Position numbers and translations under genes: made by a program. Shown piece by piece: positions 1 through 6,077 of a stretch of DNA of 38,916 nt; position 1 is the stretch's first letter, and every line of letters starts with the position of its first letter. The stretch is from Bacillota bacterium (GTDB taxonomy: Bacteria > Bacillota > Clostridia > Clostridiales > Clostridiaceae): the NCBI GenBank assembly GCA_023451395.1, contig JAEXZL010000116.1, positions 1 to 38,916 on the forward strand, read 5' to 3'. The notes under the pieces are model-generated. The model saw only the letters and a list, made by a program, of their open reading frames with translations. It was not told the origin of the DNA and did not search any database.

Positions 1-132
1 AGTATTCATAGGAGGCATCATCTGACCCATAGGAGTATTCATAGGAGGCATCATCTGACCCATAGAAGTATTCATATGGTGCATCATATGCCCCATTGGA
101 TCATTCATATGGTGCATCATCTGACCCATAGA
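1..132 (-). repeat. 33-bp in-frame tandem repeats (11 codons), at least four units
   Basis: Four 33-bp units tile 1-33, 34-66, 67-99 and 100-132 and run off the window edge. On the minus strand each encodes [S/P]MG[Q/H]MM(HH or PP)MN[T/D]. The two units nearest the edge carry PP, the inner two HH. The exact codon-multiple period keeps the frame, so this is a coding minisatellite whose copy number may vary between strains. Confidence 0.9.
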
Positions 133-714
133 AGTATTCATCGGAGTCATAAAGGACTGACCTTGATCCATGGTTCCTGTATTCATAAAAGGAGAGGCTA
201 TGGGCATGAAAGGAATACAGTAAAAGGACCAACCTGTCATTGGCATTCCCATTCCTGGATTCATTGTACCAGGCGTACCCATAGAGCCTCCAAAAATATT
301 CATATTAGGAGATAAGCCTTCCAGTTCAAATCCCATGGAACTTGGATTTTCCTGCCCCATAAAATAGGTCCCTAGAAGGGGAGGGGTGCTGCCTTGACCC
401 ATAGGGAAAGTACCACCAAAGCCTTGGTTAACATTTGGCATACCTTGTGCCATAGGAAAAGTACCCATCTGGGAACCTCCCATAGAGGTCTTTTCCTGAT
501 CATCGGAAGTAATTTGAGGGTTAAGTTGATTAGTTGTATTTTGACCTGTAGGATTTTGCATGCTTCCCTGACCCCCTTGAGGAGATCTGGTTCCTAAGAA
601 ATCCTCTTTTTCTTTTTCCTCTGTAGGCTTAGCATCACTCTTAGGATATAATTCGTTATTAACTCCCCAAATGGAGTAATTTAGATTTAGATTATTTTCA
701 TCGGTATAGTACAT
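1..714 (-). CDS. Met/Gly/Pro/Asn-rich repeat protein, possible spore coat component (3' end outside window)
   Basis: Reading the minus strand from the ATG at 714, the frame stays open for 238 codons to the window edge, so the C-terminus is missing. A perfect GGAGG lies 5 nt upstream of the ATG (720-724). The protein has no signal peptide. Residues 1-45 are polar and charged (begins MYYTDENNLNLNYSIWG). The rest is low complexity, rich in Met, Gly, Pro, Gln and Asn, with one short hydrophobic island containing FYCIPFMPIASP. It ends in at least four 11-residue repeats of pattern [S/P]MG[Q/H]MM[HH/PP]MN[T/D]. The family is not recognised. Low complexity, lack of a signal peptide and the sigmaK-like promoter upstream suggest a mother-cell spore-coat protein; the MHHM motifs could bind metal. 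Both functions are inference. Apparent plus-strand frames across 76-597 are shadows of this gene. Confidence 0.75.
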   Translation of the reverse strand, partial: MYYTDENNLNLNYSIWGVNNELYPKSDAKPTEEKEKEDFLGTRSPQGGQGSMQNPTGQNTTNQLNPQITSDDQEKTSMGGSQMGTFPMAQGMPNVNQGFGGTFPMGQGSTPPLLGTYFMGQENPSSMGFELEGLSPNMNIFGGSMGTPGTMNPGMGMPMTGWSFYCIPFMPIASPFMNTGTMDQGQSFMTPMNTSMGQMMHHMNDPMGHMMHHMNTSMGQMMPPMNTPMGQMMPPMNT

Positions 715-746
715 AAGTACCTCCATATAATATTTACCACAATTTC

Positions 747-772
747 AATATATGTGATAATTAATTAAAAGT
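747..772 (-). promoter_or_regulatory. sigmaK-like (mother-cell) promoter of the Met-rich gene
   Basis: On the minus strand, AC at 772-771 is followed by exactly 16 nt and then CATATATT at 754-747. This matches the sigmaK pattern (AC, 16 nt, CATANNNT); the -10 also fits sigmaE, but no ATA lies at the right -35 distance. The predicted start near 740 would give a leader of about 25 nt. The assignment is by motif only. Confidence 0.5.
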
Positions 773-830
773 GATACTTACAATTAACTTTATTAATTTA
801 TTCACGGTTAATTCCATTAAGTTATTGAAG

Positions 831-1529
831 CTACTGGACTCCTGTTTTAATTGAGGATATAAGCTGAGAGGGAAAGCCCTTCATCTCCATGTCTTTTACA
901 GTTTTTAAATAGTCATAGGAAAGGGTGACAATCTTTGCTTTAATCTTTTCATCTTCCTCAATATCTATAAGAACATAACTAGCTTCCGGAGAACCATTTT
1001 TAGGATTACCTACACTTCCTGTGTTTATTAAAAGCTTACCGCAGATATCCTGGATAAGAGGCTTATGAGTATGAGCACAAACGAGAATATCTTCCTTAAG
1101 CTCCTTCATTATTTCTAAGGCATCACTGCTATCAGCATGGATATATTCATTGATTTTTCTTGGGCTTCCATGAACAAAGAGAATGCTTTTACCATGAAAA
1201 ACTAGTGATAAGCTCTCAGGAAGGCTCTGAAGGTAAAATTTGTGAGAGGCTCTAAGCTCTTCATTAGTCCAGGGGAGAGAAAAGGAGTTTATACTGGTAT
1301 CCCTTATATAGTTAAAGGTGTTCTCAACCACTGAGATATCATAGTTACCCTTTAAGCATAATATCTTTCTTCTTCGTACGAGAGCTACTACCTCGTTAGG
1401 ATGAGGACCATAGCCTGTTAAATCACCTAGACAGATTACTAAGTCTGCATTATTATCTTCAATACTTTCTAAGACCCTATTTAGGGCATAAATATTTCCA
1501 TGTATGTCACTTATACATGCAATTCTCAT
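831..1529 (-). CDS. Calcineurin-like metallophosphoesterase (YfcE/MJ0936-like)
   Basis: A 232-residue cytoplasmic phosphodiesterase-type enzyme of the calcineurin-like superfamily. All metal-binding motifs are visible in order: SDIHGN near residue 7 (Asp, His), GDLTGYGP near 36 (Asp), GNYD near 61 (Asn), HGSP near 120, AHTHKP near 152 (His-x-His) and NTGSVGNP near 168. These place it with single-domain bacterial enzymes that hydrolyse small phosphodiesters using two metal ions; the natural substrate cannot be told from sequence. The ATG at 1529 follows an AGGTGGTG ribosome binding site. It appears to be a single-gene unit between the Met-rich gene and the divergent sigma-factor operon. Confidence 0.9.
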   Translation of the reverse strand: MRIACISDIHGNIYALNRVLESIEDNNADLVICLGDLTGYGPHPNEVVALVRRRKILCLKGNYDISVVENTFNYIRDTSINSFSLPWTNEELRASHKFYLQSLPESLSLVFHGKSILFVHGSPRKINEYIHADSSDALEIMKELKEDILVCAHTHKPLIQDICGKLLINTGSVGNPKNGSPEASYVLIDIEEDEKIKAKIVTLSYDYLKTVKDMEMKGFPSQLISSIKTGVQ

Positions 1530-1645
1530 TTTAGCACCACCTATTAAGCAACTCTAAGAAGCAATTCTTAGTTATTTTTAAAATTATTATATCATTAAGG
1601 CTTAAGAGAAATATAGAAAAATGATAAAAAATAAATGGCTTACCA

Positions 1646-1671
1646 TGAACTTTTTTTAGGGGTTTTTCGTT
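1646..1671 (+). promoter_or_regulatory. ECF-type promoter P1 of the sigY-like operon (TGAAC-N17-CGTT)
   Basis: TGAAC at 1646-1650, a 17-nt spacer and CGTT at 1668-1671 form a typical ECF promoter with an AAC-type -35 and CGT-type -10, about 33 nt before the sigma gene. B. subtilis sigY is autoregulated from a promoter of this kind. The same architecture recurs at 3202-3227, which supports recognition by the sigma factor encoded here. Confidence 0.7.
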
Positions 1672-1703
1672 AAAGATATATACTAGAAGAGAGGAGGAGG
1701 TCT

Positions 1704-2240
1704 ATGGAGGAGGCACAGCTTATAAGCAGGGCTAAAAATGGAGATAAGTGGGCATTAAACGAGCTTTTTAAAGAAAATTATCCATTGCTTAAGGGATATA
1801 TTTTAAAAATTACTGGTAACGAAGCTCTTGCAGAGGATATAGTCCAGGAAGCCTTGCTTAAGGCGGTTATTAATATTAATAAATATGAACCTAAGGGCAA
1901 GTACTCCACCTATCTCATTACCATAGCCACCAACTGCTTCAGAGACTATTTAAGAAAGAATAAAAGACTTGTGGCTTATGAAACTATTAATGAAGTTGAC
2001 AGTGCTTCCATGGAGGAAGAGATAATTGTAAGGAGCAATAATCAAGAAATACTAAAGCTTCTAGGGGAGCTAAGCTATGAAAAGAGAGCGGTTTTTATAT
2101 TAAAGCACTATCATAATTATAAATATAAGGAAATAGCAAAGATAATGGGATGTCCTATAGGAACCGTGAGATCAAGGCTTCATAACGCTGTAGAGGAGCT
2201 TTTAAAAAAGCTTAAGGAAAGGGGAATGATAGATGACTGA
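1704..2240 (+). CDS. sigY: ECF RNA polymerase sigma factor, SigY-like
   Basis: This 178-residue protein has sigma70 region 2 (about residues 10-80, including the motif AEDIVQEALLKAV and a YLITIATNCFRDYLR segment) and region 4 (about 115-170, with the helix-turn-helix YKYKEIAKIMGCPIGTVRSRL). There is no region 3, as expected for an ECF factor. It directs RNA polymerase to a small regulon, probably including its own operon. The identification as SigY rests on the operon: the order sigma factor, two-TM protein, small membrane proteins, ABC ATPase, ABC permease matches B. subtilis sigY-yxlC-yxlD-yxlE-yxlF-yxlG, and the length equals that of SigY. The ATG at 1704 follows GAGGAGGAGG. The 3' end overlaps the next gene by 8 nt. 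Confidence 0.88.
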   Translation: MEEAQLISRAKNGDKWALNELFKENYPLLKGYILKITGNEALAEDIVQEALLKAVININKYEPKGKYSTYLITIATNCFRDYLRKNKRLVAYETINEVDSASMEEEIIVRSNNQEILKLLGELSYEKRAVFILKHYHNYKYKEIAKIMGCPIGTVRSRLHNAVEELLKKLKERGMIDD

Positions 2241-2628
2241 TAGAAGAAAGCTTAAGGAGGAAGTAGATATATTTTATAAGGATGAAGAAAGTAATATCTT
2301 TTCTGATAACCAGGGGGGTAAAGAGGATAAGGGTGAGCTTGAGGCTTTGAAGGAAGCAATGAAATTCCATAAGGAAGAGCCTATTTTAAGGGATAACTTT
2401 TATAATATAATTGAAAAAGGAGAAGAGCTTAAAAAAATAAAAGAAGATAAAAAAGAAAGAGTTTATTTCCTTTTAGTTGCCATTTTAATATTTATCACTA
2501 TAAGCCTTAGTGTTATTCTATTTAAAATACAAGTGTTTCTTATTCTTCAGCTCATCATATGTCTTGGAGCTATAATCTTTCTTTTCTACAGCATAAGGCA
2601 GCTGAAAGAGGTGAATAGAGATGAATAG
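2233..2628 (+). CDS. Putative membrane anti-sigma factor (YxlC position)
   Basis: The 131-residue protein has a charged cytoplasmic N-terminal part (1-75, likely helical, with EALKEAMKFHKEEP) followed by two membrane segments at about 77-97 and 101-121 separated by only a few residues. It overlaps the sigma gene by 8 nt, implying translational coupling. Position, overlap and topology fit YxlC, the protein that restrains SigY in B. subtilis, so an anti-sigma role is likely. No zinc-binding anti-sigma motif (HxxxCxxC) is present. Sequence similarity to YxlC could not be tested. Confidence 0.65.
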   Translation: MTDRRKLKEEVDIFYKDEESNIFSDNQGGKEDKGELEALKEAMKFHKEEPILRDNFYNIIEKGEELKKIKEDKKERVYFLLVAILIFITISLSVILFKIQVFLILQLIICLGAIIFLFYSIRQLKEVNRDE

Positions 2629-2830
2629 TAATATAGAAATATTTTTATTACTATGCATATTCATTCCTTTAGCATCGATACAGGGATACTGGATATTCAA
2701 TGATGCAAAAAAAAGGAAAATCAAAGGGTATTGGATATGGGGCATTTATGGTCTTATGAATATTCCTACCTCTTTAATAATATATCTTATTTTCTCTAGA
2801 AAGATATTAAAGAAATATAAAAATAAGTAG
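2621..2830 (+). CDS. Small two-TM membrane protein (YxlD position)
   Basis: A 69-residue protein with membrane segments at about 6-26 and 37-57, a basic loop (NDAKKRKIKG) and a basic tail (SRKILKKYKNK). It overlaps the preceding gene by 8 nt and has GAGGTGA upstream of its ATG. In B. subtilis the equivalent YxlD (68 residues) acts with YxlC in holding SigY inactive; the same role is inferred here from size, topology and position. It is the last gene of the upstream half-operon and is followed at once by a terminator hairpin. Confidence 0.65.
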   Translation: MNSNIEIFLLLCIFIPLASIQGYWIFNDAKKRKIKGYWIWGIYGLMNIPTSLIIYLIFSRKILKKYKNK

Positions 2831-2857
2831 ACTCAGGACTTGTCCTGAGTCTCTTTT
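2830..2857 (+). terminator. Perfect 10-bp hairpin ending the upstream sigY half-operon
   Basis: GACTCAGGAC (2830-2839) pairs with GTCCTGAGTC (2842-2851) and is followed by TCTTTT. It begins on the last base of the upstream stop codon. The same bases form the last codons of the convergent GIY-YIG gene, so the hairpin is shared by both transcripts. Confidence 0.75.
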
Positions 2858-3090
2858 AATAAAAGCTTAAGCTTCTTATCTCTAGGAAGCTTTTTTATAG
2901 CATATTCTCTTTTTTGAGCTTCAATCTTATCTTCATACTCTTCAAAATATACGAGTTTTACAGGTAATCTTGCTCTGGTATATTTAGATCCCTTACCCTT
3001 TGAATGAGCAGATACTCTTTTTTCTAAATTGTTTGTCCATCCAGTATAGAGACTTCTATCTCTGCATTCTAAAATATAAACATAATTCAT
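2833..3090 (-). CDS. GIY-YIG endonuclease-domain protein, UPF0213/YazA family
   Basis: An 85-residue single-domain GIY-YIG nuclease fold protein. The first strand reads NYVYILEC and the second SLYTGWT (the YIG equivalent), followed by Arg25 and His29 (NLEKRVSAH) and a KREYAIK motif holding the likely catalytic Glu62. These features match the small YazA/YhbQ group, whose physiological substrate is unclear. Two features are unusual: it lies antisense inside a sigY-type operon that is uninterrupted in B. subtilis, and its last codons form the terminator hairpin of the convergent operon. No strong SD is visible before the ATG at 3090. Confidence 0.9.
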   Translation of the reverse strand: MNYVYILECRDRSLYTGWTNNLEKRVSAHSKGKGSKYTRARLPVKLVYFEEYEDKIEAQKREYAIKKLPRDKKLKLLLKETQDKS

Positions 3091-3201
3091 AATACATAAT
3101 ACATACCCTTCCTACGATCATCTATTTAATTTTATCATAGGGAAGGAAGCTTTTACAGTATCAATTGAACCTTGCAATTTTAAAAAATTTATTTAATAAA
3201 A

Positions 3202-3227
3202 TGAACCCTTTGTATCCTTTCTTCGTT
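3202..3227 (+). promoter_or_regulatory. ECF-type promoter P2, second copy of the SigY-like promoter
   Basis: TGAAC at 3202-3206, a 17-nt spacer and CGTT at 3224-3227, followed by TAAG, copy the architecture of P1 (1646-1671, followed by AAAG). The spacers differ in sequence, so shared motifs are not simply recent duplication. It drives the downstream half of the operon, which is cut off from P1 by the terminator at 2830-2857 and the antisense GIY-YIG gene. Confidence 0.7.
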
Positions 3228-3256
3228 TAAGAAATGAATAGAAAGGGGATGAAATT

Positions 3257-3451
3257 ATGAATAAGATAGAAATTTTAAAGTTAATAGTTCCTTTTATAGT
3301 TTTTGAGCTGGGATTAAAGATATTTTCTTTTGTTCATCTAAAAAGGGATGAGGTAAAGCATTTACCAAAGTGGGGCTGGGCTTTAGTTATACTCTTAATA
3401 AATACCTTAGGCTCTCTTAGCTATTTAATATTTGGGAGGAAGAGGTATTAA
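3257..3451 (+). CDS. Small membrane protein with PLDc_N-like segment (YxlE-like)
   Basis: A 64-residue protein with two membrane helices (about 5-27 and 39-58) ending in LINTLGSLSYLIFGRKRY. The W-x6-15-hydrophobic-LGSLSYLIFGR ending is typical of the PLDc_N family, to which B. subtilis YxlE (62 residues) belongs. YxlE influences SigY activity in B. subtilis. AAAGGGG precedes the ATG. It is the first gene of the downstream half-operon, 30 bp after promoter P2, with the ABC transporter genes following. Confidence 0.75.
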   Translation: MNKIEILKLIVPFIVFELGLKIFSFVHLKRDEVKHLPKWGWALVILLINTLGSLSYLIFGRKRY

Positions 3452-3478
3452 GAATGTACTTTATAAAGGATGATGAAA

Positions 3479-4399
3479 ATGATTAAGATAGAGGGTTTAA
3501 ATAAAAACTATCAGGAGCATAGAGCATTAGAGGATGTTAATCTTACAATAAAAGAAGGAAGTATTCATGGCCTTTTAGGGAAAAATGGTGCAGGGAAGAC
3601 CACTGCTATGAATATACTGGCTGGGATATTGGATTATGATAAGGGAGAAATATATTATAGGGGAATGGACTATAAGGAGCATAAAGGAAAAATACTAAAA
3701 AATATAGGATATGCTCCTCAGGAGCACAGCTTCTATGAATATATGAATTTAGAAGAATATCTTAATTTTTTAGGAAGGATTAGTGGGATGGAAAAGTCTC
3801 ATATAAAAAGGCGAATAATCGACCTTACAGGGCTTATGGGACTTACAGGTAACGAAAAAAAACCTATAGGTAAGTATTCTGGAGGTATGAAGCAAAGGCT
3901 TTCAATTATAAGTGCTGTGTTCAATAATCCTGATTTTCTTATACTTGATGAGCCAACCTCTGCATTAGATGTTGAAGGTAGAAAGGAAATATTAGAGCTT
4001 ATTAGAAACCTTAGAGAAAGAGGGATAACAGTATTAATTTCTACTCATATTTTAAAAGATGTGGAAATGATTTGTGATGAGGTTACAATAATTCATGAAG
4101 GACGGATTAAATTAAGCCAAGGACTTAAAGAGCTTAAAGAAGAATATATTCTGCCTATTTATGATATAGAACTTGGTAAAGGTTTTAAGGATGACTTCAT
4201 GAATCTTGAGGCTCTTCCTTTTATTAAATCTGTATATTGCACCGAAGAGCTCCTTACTGTTGTATTTAAAGATAATAACTGCAACAGCAGCCTTCTTCTA
4301 TCAGAACTACTAAAGATGGGGGTAGACATTAGGAGCTTTACCTTGAGGGAACCTAGCTTGGAGGATATTTTTATGAGGATGGTGGGGAAGAATGGATAG
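3479..4399 (+). CDS. ABC transporter ATP-binding protein (YxlF-like)
   Basis: A CcmA/DrrA-type ATPase of about 306 residues. Motifs in order: Walker A GKNGAGKTT near residue 37, Q-loop YAPQEHSFYE near 80, signature YSGGMKQRLSI near 133, Walker B LILDEPTSALD near 153 and switch His in STHIL near 188. A C-terminal extension of about 90 residues is usual for this export subfamily. Three in-frame ATGs occur (3470, 3473, 3479); the AAGGATG SD sits at a good distance only from 3479, so that start is preferred, giving MIKIEGLNKNY. It pairs with the permease that overlaps it by 8 nt. The substrate is unknown; in B. subtilis the YxlFG pair belongs to the SigY regulon. Confidence 0.92.
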   Translation: MIKIEGLNKNYQEHRALEDVNLTIKEGSIHGLLGKNGAGKTTAMNILAGILDYDKGEIYYRGMDYKEHKGKILKNIGYAPQEHSFYEYMNLEEYLNFLGRISGMEKSHIKRRIIDLTGLMGLTGNEKKPIGKYSGGMKQRLSIISAVFNNPDFLILDEPTSALDVEGRKEILELIRNLRERGITVLISTHILKDVEMICDEVTIIHEGRIKLSQGLKELKEEYILPIYDIELGKGFKDDFMNLEALPFIKSVYCTEELLTVVFKDNNCNSSLLLSELLKMGVDIRSFTLREPSLEDIFMRMVGKNG

Positions 4400-5153
4400 T
4401 TTCATAGGGTATTTTTTTAAGGAAACACTAGAAGCAAGAAGAAATTATAAGTATATTATTCTCCTTGCTGCAATCATGTTTTTTTCGATTTTTGACCCTC
4501 TTATGATGAGGCTTATGCCTCTTATATTAGAAGGAGAGCTGCCTAAAGAGGTGATAGGTCTAATTAATACCGATAGAAGCTCTTCAATTATCGGGTATTA
4601 TGGCGACCTTGCACAGCTTGCCTCCATAGCTTTATGCTTCTTAGCCTCCTCATCATTAGGAGAGGAAATTAGAGAAAGGAAGCTTATTATCCCTTTGTCA
4701 AAGGGAGCAGAAGGGGGATCAATAGTTTTAGCAAAGGTATGTCACTATGTACTTTCTTCTTCCATAGTTCTATTCTTAGGAATTGCTTTTAATTATTTTT
4801 ATACAGAGCTAATATTGGAAGGGGAGATGATATCTTCTGCAGCAGCAATTAGCTCACTTTTATACTTTGCTTTATATTATATCTTTATCATCTCCCTAAG
4901 TATTTTTTTTAGTTCCTTCATTACAAAGGGCTTTATTGCAGCTATAGCAACTCTGATTGTACTGTTTATAGGGAGTTCACTGTCACAGATTAATAGCTTT
5001 GGAAAATTTCTTCCTTACAATCTGATATTGAGAGCTATGGACTTAAAGGAGATAGAATTTATCTTAGCTATCCCTTTAACACTTATATATTCAATAGTTT
5101 TGATAGCTCTTTCAATTGTTATTTTCAATAGAAGAAAAGCATATACTGGATAA
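4392..5153 (+). CDS. ABC-2 type transporter permease (YxlG-like)
   Basis: A 253-residue membrane protein with about six hydrophobic segments: near 22-40, 75-90, 112-132, 150-175, 180-200 and 228-247. It contains the loop SSSLGEEIRERKLIIPLSKG, in the position where ABC-2 permeases contact their ATPase. Its start overlaps the ATPase gene by 8 nt, so the two are probably translated together and form one exporter. It ends the sigY-like gene set. The short gap to the convergent L,D-transpeptidase gene contains no clear terminator. Confidence 0.88.
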   Translation: MDSFIGYFFKETLEARRNYKYIILLAAIMFFSIFDPLMMRLMPLILEGELPKEVIGLINTDRSSSIIGYYGDLAQLASIALCFLASSSLGEEIRERKLIIPLSKGAEGGSIVLAKVCHYVLSSSIVLFLGIAFNYFYTELILEGEMISSAAAISSLLYFALYYIFIISLSIFFSSFITKGFIAAIATLIVLFIGSSLSQINSFGKFLPYNLILRAMDLKEIEFILAIPLTLIYSIVLIALSIVIFNRRKAYTG

Positions 5154-5190
5154 CTTTTCTGGTGAAAATAATCAGGGAAATAAAGATAGT

Positions 5191-5895
5191 TTATTCAAAT
5201 TTTAAAATGTCTAAAGCTTGTAAAAGAGTCCTATCTATATCGTGGGACTCTTTTAGCTTGTTATCCTTTCTGAATTTAAGAATAGAAGCTTTCATTCCTT
5301 CGCCATAAATGCCATCTAAGGAGCCAGTATAATAGCCTAGATCCTTAAGCCTTCTTTGGGTATCATAGACATCTGCACCTCTATCTCCTGGAACAATAAC
5401 TCTTGTATAGCTTGTAAACATCCAATTAGAGCCACCATAAATAATCACTAGGGTTCCATAAGGAACATAATCATAAAGCTCTTTAATATCACTATTAAAC
5501 ATACGAATGCAGCCGTGAGAAGCATAGGCTCCTATAGAGGAAGGGATGGTTGTTCCATGAATTCCATAAGTACCCCATGGGACATTTAGTCCAAGCCATC
5601 TGCCTCCAAAGCCCTTATTCCATTCTCCTTTATTTATAATTTTCCAGGTTCCTAAAGGGGATGGAAGATCAAGTCTTCCTACTGCCACAGGGTAGCTCTT
5701 TACAAATTCCTTAGTTTTTTTGTCAATAAGGTGTAGGCGAAGCTCATTTACATCTATTAGAATTTCGTATATTCTTTTGTTCTCCGTATCCTTTCCAAAG
5801 GCCCATTTTGCAGGTATTACTGAGGTTACAATTAGAACTAGAGACAAAATTCTTATAATGGCTTTTCTAAAGTTAGTAAAGTAAGGTTTCTTCAT
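5191..5895 (-). CDS. L,D-transpeptidase (YkuD domain) with C-terminal peptidoglycan-binding domain
   Basis: A secreted cell-wall enzyme of 234 residues. Residues 1-34 form a basic start and a hydrophobic segment, either a signal peptide or an anchor. The YkuD domain (about 42-154) carries His113 (GIHGT) and the catalytic motif SHGCIRM with His127 and nucleophile Cys129. A PG_binding_1 domain follows (about 172-214, with DVYDTQRRLKDLGYY and DGIYG). Such enzymes form 3-3 cross-links in peptidoglycan, or act on spore or vegetative wall. AGGAGG precedes the ATG at 5895. The gene stands alone, with an unusual 23-bp duplication in its upstream region. Confidence 0.93.
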   Translation of the reverse strand: MKKPYFTNFRKAIIRILSLVLIVTSVIPAKWAFGKDTENKRIYEILIDVNELRLHLIDKKTKEFVKSYPVAVGRLDLPSPLGTWKIINKGEWNKGFGGRWLGLNVPWGTYGIHGTTIPSSIGAYASHGCIRMFNSDIKELYDYVPYGTLVIIYGGSNWMFTSYTRVIVPGDRGADVYDTQRRLKDLGYYTGSLDGIYGEGMKASILKFRKDNKLKESHDIDRTLLQALDILKFE

Positions 5896-5950
5896 ATAGC
5901 CCTCCTGAGAATAACAATACCCATATTTTTAGTAATGCTGAAGAAAATAT

Positions 5951-5996
5951 ACACCTATATACTATATTCATGGACACCTATATACTATATTCATGG
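5951..5996. repeat. Perfect 23-bp tandem duplication upstream of the L,D-transpeptidase gene
   Basis: Two exact 23-bp copies (5951-5973 and 5974-5996), each beginning ACACCTATATACTATATTCA, lie in the gap between the transpeptidase start (5895) and the terminator of the ABC genes (6056), followed by a partial third start (ACACA). On the minus strand the core GAATATAGTATATAGGTGT resembles the units at 33465-33589. No standard promoter with correct spacing was found in it. Confidence 0.9.
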
Positions 5997-6025
5997 ACAC
6001 ATAAAACTCTTTCATTCCCAGTATT

Positions 6026-6056
6026 AAAAAAGACAGCCAATTATAAATTGACTGTC
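6026..6056 (-). terminator. Terminator of the ABC exporter operon
   Basis: On the minus strand, GACAG-T-CAATT pairs with AATTG-G-CTGTC (arms within 6032-6056; one internal mismatch) around a 3-nt loop, followed directly by six T residues (6031-6026). It begins about 22 nt past the stop codon of the second ABC gene. Confidence 0.85.
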
Positions 6057-6077
6057 TCATATAATCTTATAGGTTTG

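Noticed and set aside
76..597. Two plus-strand open frames (76-315, 394-597) at the left edge
   Set aside because: They lie on the reverse of the Met-rich repeat gene, have His/Thr-rich composition caused by reading its codons backwards, and lack ribosome binding sites.
782..813. Terminator for the phosphoesterase gene (AATTAAC/GTTAATT)
   Set aside because: Only 7 A-T rich pairs, an 18-nt loop and no T run on the minus strand.
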